This document shows positions 1 through 10,165 of a stretch of DNA of 64,000 bases, in pieces. A model generated the notes under the pieces. That model was given only the letters and a program-made list of their open reading frames with translations, was not told where the DNA came from and searched no databases. The number at the start of each line of letters is the position of its first letter. Positions within the stretch are counted from its first letter, which is position 1. The translations under genes and the position numbers were made by a program. The stretch covers positions 3,162,001-3,226,000 of the forward strand of contig NZ_CP124750.1 in assembly GCF_029962605.1 (NCBI RefSeq). The letters are read 5' to 3'. Source of the DNA: Serratia sarumanii (GTDB lineage Bacteria > Pseudomonadota > Gammaproteobacteria > Enterobacterales > Enterobacteriaceae).

Positions 1-3000
1 GCGTCAAATCGAATTTGGCCGCCTGGTAGTGCGCCAGCAGATCCTGTGGCGCCAGCCAGGCCGGCGCATCCCCCACTTCCTCCAGCGCGAACAGCGCCTG
101 GAACAGCGGATGGCGCGACAGATCGCGCGGCACCTGCAGCAGCTCGATCAGCTGATCCAACGGCAAATTCTGATGCCGTTGCGCCTGCAGCACGCCGTCA
201 AAGACCCGGTTTACATAGTCGTTCAGCGACGCCGCATCGTCGATCTGCGAACGCAGCGGCAGCGTGTTGACGAAGAACCCGATCGCCGAGCGGGTCTCCG
301 CCACCGGCCGGTTGGCGACCGGCGTGCCGACCAGAATATCTTGCTGGCCGCTGAAGTAACCGAGCAGCAGGTTAAAGGCCGCGAGATACAGCGCAAACGG
401 CGTGACGCCCTGGCGCCGGGCGAACTGCGTCGCCTGCATCGTCAGGGTCTCCGGCAGCGCGATGACGTGGTTGGCACCGCGATGATCGAAGCGGGCCGGC
501 CGCACGAAATCGAGCGGCATTTCCAGCGCCTGCCATCCATCCAGCGCTTGCCGCCAATACGCCTTCGCCTCATCCGCCTGAGCGGATTCCAGCCAGCGCC
601 GTTGCCAGACGGCATAGTCGCCATAGTGCAACGGCAACGCCGCCAGCCCGGCCTCTTGCCCTTGCCGCTGCGCCTGATACAGCACGTCCAGCTCCTGCAA
701 CAGCACCGGCTGCGACCAGCCGTCAAACGCCAGGTGATGCACCAGAATCAGGCTGTAAGTCACCCACCCGCCATCCGGCTGCGCCACCCGGTAAACGGCT
801 GCCCTGATCGGCAATTCCGCCCCCAGCGCAAACGGCCGGTCGATATCCTGCCGTAGCCTGTCCGGCCAGTGCGCCGCCGCCAGCGTCACGCGCTCCAGCG
901 AAAGCGTCAGTTCACAGGCGCGGGCGACGGCGCTTTGGGATGGCATCTGGACAATCAGGCTGTGCAAGACCTGATGCCGGGCGACCACCGCCTGCAAACT
1001 GCGCTCGTAAGCCGCCAGGCACACCTCGTCGCCGAGACGGAACAGCATTGGTACGTGGTAGAGATTGCCGCCGCCGTTCAAATTCTCGATAAACCACAGC
1101 TGCAGCTGTGAAGAAGAGAGCGGATACTCGCGCTGCCGCAGCGGCGGGATCGACACCGGCGCGGCGCCCTGCTCCTGTTGCGGCAACGCGCGGCACAGCG
1201 AGCGGATCGTCGGGAAGCGCCCCAGCTCGCTCAGCGTGACCTCGCGCGCCAGCCGCCGGCCGATCTGATAGCAGGCCTGGATAGCCAGAAGAGAGTTGCC
1301 CCCCAGCGAGAAGAAATTGTCCTCCACGCCGATATCCTGCCGCTGCAGCAGATCGCGCCACACCGCCAGACAAGCGTTCTCCCATTCGCTCTGCGCCGCG
1401 ACAAACTCACGCGCCGCCCTTTCCGGCTGCGGCAACGCCTGTCGCGCTATCTTGCCGTTTTCGGTCAGCGGCAGCTGCGCCAACTGCATCAGCGCCTGCG
1501 GCACCATGTAAGGAGGCAGTTGGCGGCTCAAATGCTGAGCCAGCGCCTGAGGGGCGATCGCCTCATCGGCAACGTAATACGCGGCCAGGCAGGGCTGCGG
1601 TTGCGTGACGAGCACGCAGCAACAGGCGGTCACGCCCGGATAGGCGAGCGCGGCATGTTCTATCTCCCCCAGTTCGATGCGATAGCCGTTCAGTTTGATC
1701 TGCTGATCTAGGCGCCCCATAAACTCCACGTTGCCATCCTCCAGCCATCGGCCCGCATCGCCGGTGCGATACACCCGCTCCTGCAGCTCGTCATGCCAGA
1801 AGAAACTCTCGGCGGTGCGTTGCGGATCGCCGTAATACCCGCGCGCCAGGCCTTCCCCCGCCAGATAGATTTCGCCTCGGACACCCGGCGCGGCGGGCCG
1901 CCGCCCGGCATCCAGGATATAGCAACGCTGGTGCGGCAACGGTTTGCCGTAAGGAATGCTGACCGACCGAATTTTCTGACCGCGCGGCACTTCGTACAGC
2001 ATGGTGAAGATCGCCACCTCCGTAGCGCCGCCGGCGCTGCAAAAACGGCCGTGCGGCGCCCAGGCCAGGCAGCGTTCCGGCAGCGAGGTGGCGATCCAGT
2101 CGCCCCCCACCATCACCGCCCGCAGCGCCGGTGCCGGCCCAGCCGTCAACCCCGCCCCGTTCACATAATCCAGCAACAGCTCCATCAGCGCCGGTGCGCT
2201 CAGCCATTGCGTCACCCGATGGGTCATCATCAGCTGATACCAGGCCTGCGGATTGGTCCGATCCCGCTCGGCTGGCATCACGACCGCGCCGCCGGCGCTC
2301 AACGGGCTGAAAATGTCGAAGATCGCCAGATCGAAGCTCAACGCGCTGAGGGCCAGGCTGCGATCCCGCTCGTTGAGGCCGAAATACCGCCGCACGCCTT
2401 CCAGCATATTCACCGCGCTGCGATGTTCGATCGCCACGCCTTTCGGGGTACCGGTCGATCCCGAGGTGAAAATGATATAGGCCAGGCTGTCGGGCCCGGC
2501 ATCCAGCGCCGGCAGGCGCTGTTCCGGCAGCGGCAGCTGCGCCGCCAGCCCTGCGGCATTCAGTTCGATCAGATTGATCTCGGCGCAGGCCCAGGGCGCA
2601 TCGCTGAGCAGCGTATTGATGCCGGCCTGCGCCATCACGTTCAGCCGCCGCTGCGGCGGCCATGCCGCCTCCATCGGCAAAAACGCCTTGCCGCACATCA
2701 GCGCCGCCAGCAGGGCTACCGGCTGCCGGCGCCCCTTGTCGGCGATGACGGCGATGGCGTCACCGGTCATCCGCCCTTGCACGCGCAGCTGAGTGGCAAG
2801 CGTCAGCGCCGCCGCGTGCAGCTCACCGTAAGTCATTTCGCCCTGCTCGTCGACAACCGCCACGGCCTGCGGATTGCGCCGCGCATGCTGCACGAAGTCC
2901 TGTTGCAGGCTGCGTTCAAACGCATAGCCGAAGGCGGGCGACGCCGGCAGCGCCTGGCTCTGCGGTTGCAGACGGATATTTTCCAGCGGCCAGTCGTCGT

Positions 3001-6000
3001 GGTGCGCCATCTGCTGCAACACGGCGAGATAGTAGCCGGCCAACCGATCCATCGACGCTTTGCTGAACAGCGCCGAAGCGAAGTTGAAGCGCGCGCGCAT
3101 CTGCTCCCCCTGCGGCGTCAGCGTGAGCGTAAGATCAAACTTGGCGGTGCGTTCATAAGCGCTCAGATCGACCACCGACAGCCAGTCCGGGCGCGCCAGT
3201 GCGCCGCCTTCGTTCTCCAGCGCGAACATGACCTGGAACAGCGGATGGCGCGAAAAATCGCGCGGCAGCGCCAGGTCGTCCACCAGCGCTTCCAGCGACA
3301 GCGTCTGATGCTGCTGCGCCTGCAGCGTCGTGGCCGCGACCTGCCGCACAAACTCGACGACGCGATGGCGCGGGTCGATCTGCCGGCGCAAAGGCAGCGT
3401 ATTGACGAAGAACCCGATCAGATTCTCCAGTTCAGGGCGGCTGCGGTTGGCCAACGGCGTGCCGACCATGACATCGTTCTGGCCGCTGTAGCGGGACAGC
3501 AGCAACATGAACCCCGCCAGCATCACCGCATGCAGCGTCACCCCCTCTCTGCGCGCCAGCGCATCCAGCGCCTTCACCAGCGCCGCCGGCAACGGCACTT
3601 CGCTGTTGTCTCCGCGCTCGTCGAAGACCGCCGGCCGCAAAAAGTCCAACGGCAGCGAGAGTTGCTGGCAGCCCGCCAGCGCTTGCCGCCAAAAGGCCAA
3701 TTCTTCCGCCCGGCGCTGCACATTTTCCGGCGCTTGTTGCCAGCACGCATAGTCGAGGTATTGCAACGCAGGCTCTGTCGCCTCACGCCACGTTCCCCGA
3801 TAGCGCGCGTCCAATTCCTGCAGCAGCACCTCAAGCGACCAGCCGTCAAAGACGATGTGATGGAACACCAACAGGCAAACGGTCGTTTCCCGCTCCGCCG
3901 CATCGCGGTAACGGTAGCGCGTGGCGCGCAGCGGCAGCTCGCTCGTCAAATCCATCGGCTGGCTGCAGGCTTGCGTCAGCGCGGCGTCAAATTCATCGGC
4001 GCTCAGCGTTAGCACAGGCACCGGCAACGCGGTGTCGCTGACCCACTGGCTGGCTTCGCCCCGATCATTCTGGCGAATCAGGCTGCGCAAGATCTGGTGG
4101 CGCTCGACGATCGCCTGCAGGCACTCCGCAAAACGTTCGTCATCGATATCCGGCGACAGCTGTAGCAGCACCGGCGACAGATAATGCGTGGCGTTCACCG
4201 ACAGTTGCTGAACAAACCACAGCCGCGACTGCTGAAGCGACAGCGGCGCCTCCCGCAGCCCGCCGGAGAGGATCGGCAGCTCGTCCGGCGGCGCCTGACG
4301 CTGGGCAGCGATGTGCTCGCTCAGCGCGGCCACCGTCGGGTGCTGATTCAACGTTAGCACCGAGATCTTCGCCCCCGGCAGTTTATTCACTTCGTGGCAC
4401 AGCCGGATCGCCATCATGGAGTTGCCGCCGAGGCGGAAGAAGTTGTCATCCACGCCGACATCGCCCCCCAGCAGCCGATTGAACAGTGCCGACAGGCGAA
4501 TCTCCAGCGGCGAACACGGCCGGCGAAACGCCGTTTGCGGCTCGATCGGCAAAGGTTCCGGCAATGCCCGGTAATCGACCTTGCGGCTCACCGTCAGCGG
4601 CAGCGCCGCCAGCGCCCGCATCGCCGAGGGCAACATGTAGTGCGGCAGCTGCGCCGCCAGCCGTTGCAAGATGTCGCCGGCCTCCGGCTCCGCGCCAGGT
4701 TGCGGCACATACCAGGCCGCCAGCTGATCCGCCGTGCCGGGACGCAGGCTCACCACCGCCTCGGCCACCTCAGGCAGCGCGCGCAGCTGCATTTCTATCT
4801 CGCCCAATTCGATGCGATAGCCGTTGATCTTGATTTGCTGATCGTGCCGTCCGAGGTACTCCAGACTGCCGTCGGCCAAGCGCCGCACTCTGTCGCCGGT
4901 GCGGTACAGGCGCCGGTACGGCTCACGCAGTTCAAAAGGATTGGCGGTGAACGCGGCCTCCGTCAACGTCGGCAGGTTCAGGTATCCGCGCGCCAGACCG
5001 ACGCCGGCCAGGCACAGTTCGCCTTCCGCCCCCAGCGGCAGCAAGTTATCGTGCTCGTCAACCACATAGCAACGCATGTTGGCGATGGCGTGGCCGATAT
5101 TGCGCGCGCCGTTGCGGCGATAAATATTCAGGCTGGCGCTGACCGAAGCTTCGGTCGGGCCATACATGTTGGCGACCTGCATGCCGCGGGCCAGGTAATG
5201 GTCGAGCGCTTCCTGCGCGCTCGCCTCGCCGCCGGTCGCGAGATAGCGCACCGAAGCCGGCAATTCAGGGAAGATGCCAAGCAGCGCCGGCGGCAGGAAG
5301 CAGGCCTCGATGCACCAGGCCGCCATCTGTTCGCACAACAACGCCGGATCTCGTCGCTGCGCTTCGCTCGCGATGAACAGCCGGTGGCCGTTGCCCAGGG
5401 CCATGAACACCTCAAAGACGTGCGCGTCAAACGCCAGCGAGGCGAACTGCAGGCAGTTGAGCGCATCCGGCTCATTGCGCAACAAACGCTGCGTATGGCC
5501 AAGCACCATGTTGGCCGCGCCCCGGTGTTCGCACAGCGTGCCCTTCGGCCGCCCGCTGGTGCCGGAGGTGTAAATCACGTAGGCCAACTGCCGGGCGTCC
5601 ACACGCGGCAAGCTCGCGGCGTCCGCGTCGGCGAGCGGTTCATCCGCCGACAGGCAAAGATCGCCCGGCGCCAATCGCTGCGCCGCGGCCTGCAACGCGC
5701 TTTCGGTCAGGACGATCGGGCTGTTCACCTCTTGCAGGATATAATCCAGCCGCTGCGCCGGCGCGGCGGGATCCAGCGGCACATAGGCGCCGCCCGCCTT
5801 CATGATGGCCAGCATCGCCACCACCGCCTCCGCGCTGCGCTGCAGATACAGAGGGATCAGCGTCTCCGGCGGCATGGCCACGCCGCGCAGCCGTTGATAC
5901 TCCGCCCGCAGCCGCAGCGCCAGACGATCGCTGCGCTGCGCCAGCTGGCGGTAGCTGAGCGATCCTTTGGCGTCGGTCACGGCGATGCGTTCCGGGTGAC

Positions 6001-7360
6001 GGCGCGCCTGGCGGGCCAGGCCGTCGAGCAGCGTCGCTTCCGCGTCGGCCGTTGCAGGCCCGCTCTCCCAGGCGTCGCGGCAGCGCAAAACCTGTTGCGC
6101 CGTCAGCTGCGGCCAAGCGGCAATCGGCGCATCCGGTTCGGTTAACGCGCGCTGCAATAGCCAAAGATACTGCTCCGCCATCTCCGCCATCTGGGTCGCG
6201 TCGAACAGATCGGGGCGGTAGCGCAGGCGAAACTCAAAGGCCTGCTCGGTGGGCTGATACTCCAGCAGCAGTTCCGAACCGGCCAGATCGACATTGAACC
6301 GGTGATTGACGCCAATGCGACACCCCTCGAGCGCCAGCGGCGCATCTTTCAGGTAAGCCTGGGTAAAGTTGACGTTCAGCTGACGCACCGGACTGAGGCT
6401 CAGCATGTCATAAACCGGTAATTGGCTGTGCCGCAGCTTGCCAGCCACCTTGAGCGCTTTGCTGTAGGCCAGCGTCGCTCGGTACAGCTGATTGAACGTG
6501 GCTCCCGGGGCGAGGGTCAAGGGAAACACCGCAGTGTTGACCTGTGCGCCGAAGAACAGCGCCTCGCCGCCCTCCGGCGCGATGGGATAACCGATATGCA
6601 CCGTTTCCTGCGCAGATTGTCGGGCGATCAGCAGCGCCCACAGCGTTTTGAAGATCAGGAAAGGATTGGCATACCTGACGCCGGATTTCAGCGCTTGCCA
6701 CTCAGCGAACGGCAACGCAAAGCGCACTTCGCCGGCGCCGGGCGCTTCGGCCGCTGCGCCGGGGAGATAAGGCAACGCCACGCGCGGGGCGCATTCGGCC
6801 AGCATGTCGCCCCAGAATGACGCGGAACCGAACTCGTGTTTCAACGCCGCGATATCCGCCTCATAGCGCCGGTACAATGTGCTGATGTCCGTTTCATCCG
6901 CCTGCGGCGGCGTCACCGCCGTGCCGCGATTGTAATAGGCGGAAACGGCGCTGTAGAACTCCTGTCCGGACAGGCCGTCGATCAGGATGTGATGAACGAC
7001 AATGATCAGGTTATAGCGCTGCGGAGCCAGCTCAATCAGGTAGAAGCGGCACAGCGGCCCTTCCCGGAGATCGAACGGCGTGTTGATTAACTTACCGACA
7101 TCGCAATCGGCATCGAGCGTTTCCAGCGCAATTTTTTTCGCCGACCTTACCCAGCGTAATTGCGAGGCGCTGTCATCCAGAACGTGGTGAAACAGAATAT
7201 AGTCACGGCAAACCCCGTCGATCGCCGCGCGCAGTCGGCCGACGTCCAATTCTCCCTCAATCGTCTGATCCAGCACCAGGTTGTACTCGCAGGAGTGTGG
7301 ATTGAGCATGTACTCATTCCAAAATGTGTGGGTATAGGGTGAAGCGATGAGCGCGTCCAT
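1..7360 (-). CDS. Multimodular non-ribosomal peptide synthetase, C-A-PCP-C-A-PCP-C..., 3' end outside window
   Basis: One uninterrupted minus-strand frame starts at ATG 7360 and gives about 2453 codons before leaving the window. Domains by motif: C1 (about residues 1-430, HHILIDG near residue 123), A1 (about 450-940, core YTSGTSGRPKG near 600, YGPTE core, YRTGD), PCP1 (LGGNS near 978), C2 (about 1030-1450, HHIVFDG), A2 (about 1470-1900, core FTSGSTGTPKG), PCP2 (LGGNS near 2020) and C3 (from about 2048, HHLAFDG). No epimerase, cyclisation or thioesterase domain is visible here. A2 is unusual: FDLAIFDIF in the pocket and GGATE in place of YGPTE, as in the cysteine/beta-alanine subclass of adenylation domains. 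Opening with a C domain means the first residue is joined to a donor from another protein or to an acyl group. The product is not identified; a siderophore or lipopeptide is possible. Confidence 0.95.
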   Translation of the reverse strand, partial: MDALIASPYTHTFWNEYMLNPHSCEYNLVLDQTIEGELDVGRLRAAIDGVCRDYILFHHVLDDSASQLRWVRSAKKIALETLDADCDVGKLINTPFDLREGPLCRFYLIELAPQRYNLIIVVHHILIDGLSGQEFYSAVSAYYNRGTAVTPPQADETDISTLYRRYEADIAALKHEFGSASFWGDMLAECAPRVALPYLPGAAAEAPGAGEVRFALPFAEWQALKSGVRYANPFLIFKTLWALLIARQSAQETVHIGYPIAPEGGEALFFGAQVNTAVFPLTLAPGATFNQLYRATLAYSKALKVAGKLRHSQLPVYDMLSLSPVRQLNVNFTQAYLKDAPLALEGCRIGVNHRFNVDLAGSELLLEYQPTEQAFEFRLRYRPDLFDATQMAEMAEQYLWLLQRALTEPDAPIAAWPQLTAQQVLRCRDAWESGPATADAEATLLDGLARQARRHPERIAVTDAKGSLSYRQLAQRSDRLALRLRAEYQRLRGVAMPPETLIPLYLQRSAEAVVAMLAIMKAGGAYVPLDPAAPAQRLDYILQEVNSPIVLTESALQAAAQRLAPGDLCLSADEPLADADAASLPRVDARQLAYVIYTSGTSGRPKGTLCEHRGAANMVLGHTQRLLRNEPDALNCLQFASLAFDAHVFEVFMALGNGHRLFIASEAQRRDPALLCEQMAAWCIEACFLPPALLGIFPELPASVRYLATGGEASAQEALDHYLARGMQVANMYGPTEASVSASLNIYRRNGARNIGHAIANMRCYVVDEHDNLLPLGAEGELCLAGVGLARGYLNLPTLTEAAFTANPFELREPYRRLYRTGDRVRRLADGSLEYLGRHDQQIKINGYRIELGEIEMQLRALPEVAEAVVSLRPGTADQLAAWYVPQPGAEPEAGDILQRLAAQLPHYMLPSAMRALAALPLTVSRKVDYRALPEPLPIEPQTAFRRPCSPLEIRLSALFNRLLGGDVGVDDNFFRLGGNSMMAIRLCHEVNKLPGAKISVLTLNQHPTVAALSEHIAAQRQAPPDELPILSGGLREAPLSLQQSRLWFVQQLSVNATHYLSPVLLQLSPDIDDERFAECLQAIVERHQILRSLIRQNDRGEASQWVSDTALPVPVLTLSADEFDAALTQACSQPMDLTSELPLRATRYRYRDAAERETTVCLLVFHHIVFDGWSLEVLLQELDARYRGTWREATEPALQYLDYACWQQAPENVQRRAEELAFWRQALAGCQQLSLPLDFLRPAVFDERGDNSEVPLPAALVKALDALARREGVTLHAVMLAGFMLLLSRYSGQNDVMVGTPLANRSRPELENLIGFFVNTLPLRRQIDPRHRVVEFVRQVAATTLQAQQHQTLSLEALVDDLALPRDFSRHPLFQVMFALENEGGALARPDWLSVVDLSAYERTAKFDLTLTLTPQGEQMRARFNFASALFSKASMDRLAGYYLAVLQQMAHHDDWPLENIRLQPQSQALPASPAFGYAFERSLQQDFVQHARRNPQAVAVVDEQGEMTYGELHAAALTLATQLRVQGRMTGDAIAVIADKGRRQPVALLAALMCGKAFLPMEAAWPPQRRLNVMAQAGINTLLSDAPWACAEINLIELNAAGLAAQLPLPEQRLPALDAGPDSLAYIIFTSGSTGTPKGVAIEHRSAVNMLEGVRRYFGLNERDRSLALSALSFDLAIFDIFSPLSAGGAVVMPAERDRTNPQAWYQLMMTHRVTQWLSAPALMELLLDYVNGAGLTAGPAPALRAVMVGGDWIATSLPERCLAWAPHGRFCSAGGATEVAIFTMLYEVPRGQKIRSVSIPYGKPLPHQRCYILDAGRRPAAPGVRGEIYLAGEGLARGYYGDPQRTAESFFWHDELQERVYRTGDAGRWLEDGNVEFMGRLDQQIKLNGYRIELGEIEHAALAYPGVTACCCVLVTQPQPCLAAYYVADEAIAPQALAQHLSRQLPPYMVPQALMQLAQLPLTENGKIARQALPQPERAAREFVAAQSEWENACLAVWRDLLQRQDIGVEDNFFSLGGNSLLAIQACYQIGRRLAREVTLSELGRFPTIRSLCRALPQQEQGAAPVSIPPLRQREYPLSSSQLQLWFIENLNGGGNLYHVPMLFRLGDEVCLAAYERSLQAVVARHQVLHSLIVQMPSQSAVARACELTLSLERVTLAAAHWPDRLRQDIDRPFALGAELPIRAAVYRVAQPDGGWVTYSLILVHHLAFDGWSQPVLLQELDVLYQAQRQGQEAGLAALPLHYGDYAVWQRRWLESAQADEAKAYWRQALDGWQALEMPLDFVRPARFDHRGANHVIALPETLTMQATQFARRQGVTPFALYLAAFNLLLGYFSGQQDILVGTPVANRPVAETRSAIGFFVNTLPLRSQIDDAASLNDYVNRVFDGVLQAQRHQNLPLDQLIELLQVPRDLSRHPLFQALFALEEVGDAPAWLAPQDLLAHYQAAKFDLT

Positions 7361-7888
7361 AAATCAATTCCCTTTTAATATATTCCGTAAATATATAAAT
7401 AGATATTTATGCATGACATAAATACCGTAAGCGTTATACGATTGAGCTGTTAACTGAAAACCTAAAAAACATAAGAGGGAATATTATTTTATTTTTATAA
7501 AAAATAAAGCCACAAAAATACAAATAAATAAATATGATAAAAATCAATCAGATAAAATAGATTTTTATTTTCCACTAATGAATTAACCACATTGCATTCA
7601 TTAATAAAATAAATGAGATAAACAAATTAAAAAAACGAATAGGATTATGTTTAAGATAAGCCAGGGTGATTTAAAAACGCCCAGCACATCGCTATTGAAT
7701 AGAGAATTTTATTAATTGAAAACACGCCTCTTTCGGCTGCGCTATTCCAAAGCATACGATATCGGAATATCCTATACTCTTTGCAGGATGCAGTTTCCTT
7801 CCCCTTGAATGCCGGTACAGGGAGTCAAAAATGGCTATTTTCGCCCCCTTGCGGGCAACTCTTTCAGCATTATTGGCAGAATTATCTG
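7361..7888. other. AT-rich divergent spacer between NRPS and pqqU
   Basis: About 530 bases without a supportable gene. The NRPS-proximal 300 bases are conspicuously A/T-rich against the high-GC genes on both sides, with many A and T runs, a composition typical of H-NS-bound DNA and of promoters. It must hold the NRPS promoter (leftward) and the pqqU promoter (rightward); a TATACT hexamer at 7773-7778 is a possible pqqU -10 box, with no clear -35. I see no convincing Fur box. Open frames here are short and lack family resemblance. Confidence 0.6.
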
Positions 7889-10018
7889 ATGAATAAAAAA
7901 CGTCCCGCCTTGACCCCGGCAACCCTGTTATTGCTACAGCCGATCTATATCGGCTCGGCCCTGGCGGCGGAGCAAAAAGACAGCGACACCCTGGTGGTGA
8001 TGGCGCAACCCACCGGATTGACGGAGCTGGGGTCGCCGGTCTCCGTCAGCGTGATCGACGGCGAAGACCTGCGCAACGCCGCGCCGCAGATTAACCTGTC
8101 GGAAAACCTCGGCAGCGTGCCGGGCCTGCAGATCCAAAACCGGCAAAATTATGCGCAGGATCTGCAGCTGTCGATACGCGGGTTCGGTAGCCGCTCGATG
8201 TTCGGCGTGCGCGGGGTGCGCATGTACGTCGACGGCATTCCCGCCACCATGCCCGACGGCCAAGGGCAAACCTCCAATATCGACATCAATTCCGTCGAAC
8301 GCATCGAGGTGCTGCGCGGCCCCTATTCCGCGCTGTACGGCAACGCCTCGGGCGGGGTCATCAATGTTGACACCATTACCGGCACCCAGCCGCCGACGCT
8401 GGAGGCCGGCGGCTATTTCGGCAGTGACAACACCTGGCGCTACGGGGTGAAAGCGACCGGCGCCACCGGCGACGGCACCCAGGCCGGCGACGTCAACTAC
8501 GCCATCTCCGGCACCCGCTTTACTACCCAGGGCTACCGCGATCACAGCGCCGCGCGGAAAAACCTCGGCAACGGCAAGCTCGGCGTGCGGCTGGACGACG
8601 TCAGCACCCTGACGCTGATGTTCAACAGCGTCTCAATCGATGCCGGCGATCCGGGCGGCCTGACCGAGGCGGAATGGAAGGAAAACCCGCGCCAGGCGCC
8701 GCGCGCGGATCAATACAACACCCGCAAATCGCTCGACCAGACCCAGGCCGGCTTGCGCTATCAGCGCCAGATGAGTGAACGCGACGAACTGACCCTGACC
8801 GCCTACCACGGCGAGCGCCACACCACGCAGTACCAATCGATCCCGATGGGGCCGCAGCTCAACCCCACCCACGCCGGCGGGGTGATCGTGCTGGAAAGAA
8901 AATATCAGGGCATTGACACTCGCTGGAAGCATGAGGATACTCTCGCATCGTTACCGGTAACACTGATCGGCGGTCTGGATTATGAAACCATGACCGAACG
9001 CCGGCAGGGGTTCGAAAACTTTATTCTGCGAGACGGCACAGTGGACTACGGCGAGAAAGGCGACCAGCGGCGCAACGAGAAGAACCGCATCTGGAACCTG
9101 GATCCTTACCTGCAAACCTCCTGGCAACTGACGCCGCACTGGACGCTGGATGCCGGCCTGCGCTACAGCACGGTCAGCTTCGACTCGACCGACTATTACA
9201 TCACGCCGCGCAACGGCGACGACAGCGGCAGCAAGCGTTACCACCAGTGGCTGCCGATGGGCTCGCTCAACTACAAGATCAATCCGGCGTGGAACCTTTA
9301 TCTCTCCGCCGGCCGCGGCTTTGAAACCCCCACCATCAACGAGCTCTCATACCGCCCCGACGGCCAGGCGGGCCTCAACATCGGCCTGCAGCCGTCTACC
9401 AGCGACACCGTCGAGCTGGGCAGCAAGCTGCGCCTCGGCAACGGCCTGGTGAGCGCCGCCCTGTTCCAGACCGAGACCGACAACGAACTGGTGGTGGCGG
9501 AAAGCAGCGGCGGGCGCACCAGCTATGCCAACGCCGGCAAAACCCGGCGGCGTGGCCTCGAACTGGCGCTGGATCAGGAGTTTGCGCTGGACTGGCGCCT
9601 GAATATGGCCTGGACGCTGCTGGACGCCACCTACCGCAGCGATATGTGCGGTAAATCCGGCTGTACTCCCGCCGGCAATCGCCTGCCGGGCATCGCACGC
9701 AATATGGGCTACGCCTCGCTGGCCTGGGCGCCGCCGGAAGGCTGGCACGCCGGCGCGGAGCTGCGCTACATGAGCGACATTCAGGCTAACGACGCCAACA
9801 GCGCGCAGGCGCCCTCTTACACCGTGGCCGGCGTAAACGCCGGTTATCGCTTTACCTGGAACCGCTGGGCGCTGGACGTCTTCAGCCGGGTAGACAATGT
9901 GTTCGATCGCCGTTACGTCGGTTCGGTGATCGTCAACGAAGGCAACGGCCGCTATTTCGAGCCGGCGCCGGGTCGCAACTGGGGTGGCGGCGCCACCTTG
10001 TCTTACCGCTTTGAATAA
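7889..10018 (+). CDS. pqqU: TonB-dependent outer-membrane receptor PqqU (YncD), PQQ uptake
   Basis: A 709-residue outer-membrane receptor, close in recalled sequence along its whole length to E. coli YncD (about 700 residues), since named PqqU for high-affinity TonB-dependent uptake of pyrroloquinoline quinone. Seen here: signal peptide (residues 1 to about 27, ending LAA), a TonB-box-like DTLVVMA soon after, a plug with INLSENLGSVPGLQIQNRQN and SIRGFGSRS, the barrel, and the C-terminal SYRFE. The start at 7889 (MNKKRP) is chosen because it gives the signal peptide directly; a frame extension to 7781 adds 36 unlikely residues. There is no obvious Shine-Dalgarno. The next gene, gcd, encodes a PQQ-dependent enzyme, which supports the PQQ assignment. 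Confidence 0.9.
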   Translation: MNKKRPALTPATLLLLQPIYIGSALAAEQKDSDTLVVMAQPTGLTELGSPVSVSVIDGEDLRNAAPQINLSENLGSVPGLQIQNRQNYAQDLQLSIRGFGSRSMFGVRGVRMYVDGIPATMPDGQGQTSNIDINSVERIEVLRGPYSALYGNASGGVINVDTITGTQPPTLEAGGYFGSDNTWRYGVKATGATGDGTQAGDVNYAISGTRFTTQGYRDHSAARKNLGNGKLGVRLDDVSTLTLMFNSVSIDAGDPGGLTEAEWKENPRQAPRADQYNTRKSLDQTQAGLRYQRQMSERDELTLTAYHGERHTTQYQSIPMGPQLNPTHAGGVIVLERKYQGIDTRWKHEDTLASLPVTLIGGLDYETMTERRQGFENFILRDGTVDYGEKGDQRRNEKNRIWNLDPYLQTSWQLTPHWTLDAGLRYSTVSFDSTDYYITPRNGDDSGSKRYHQWLPMGSLNYKINPAWNLYLSAGRGFETPTINELSYRPDGQAGLNIGLQPSTSDTVELGSKLRLGNGLVSAALFQTETDNELVVAESSGGRTSYANAGKTRRRGLELALDQEFALDWRLNMAWTLLDATYRSDMCGKSGCTPAGNRLPGIARNMGYASLAWAPPEGWHAGAELRYMSDIQANDANSAQAPSYTVAGVNAGYRFTWNRWALDVFSRVDNVFDRRYVGSVIVNEGNGRYFEPAPGRNWGGGATLSYRFE

Positions 10019-10165
10019 GGCAAAGCACCTTAAGGTTAAAAAACGGGATGGGTTTTACGTCACCCTAGCGGCTTCCCGCTGAAATATTAGGGATAAACCG
10101 CGTGTTTTTTCCGATTTGGCTTAATCTCTAAATCGGGGACTTTCATTTTTGGTAAGGGTATTGCT

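Noticed and set aside
29..4012. Long plus-strand open frames opposite the NRPS (29-856, 1793-4012, 4394-6145)
   Set aside because: They are shadows of the high-GC minus-strand NRPS: arginine/glutamine/proline-rich, no domains, while the minus-strand frame carries every expected NRPS motif.
7692..7922. Minus-strand 76-residue frame overlapping the pqqU start
   Set aside because: No family resemblance and it overlaps the signal-peptide region of a strongly supported gene.
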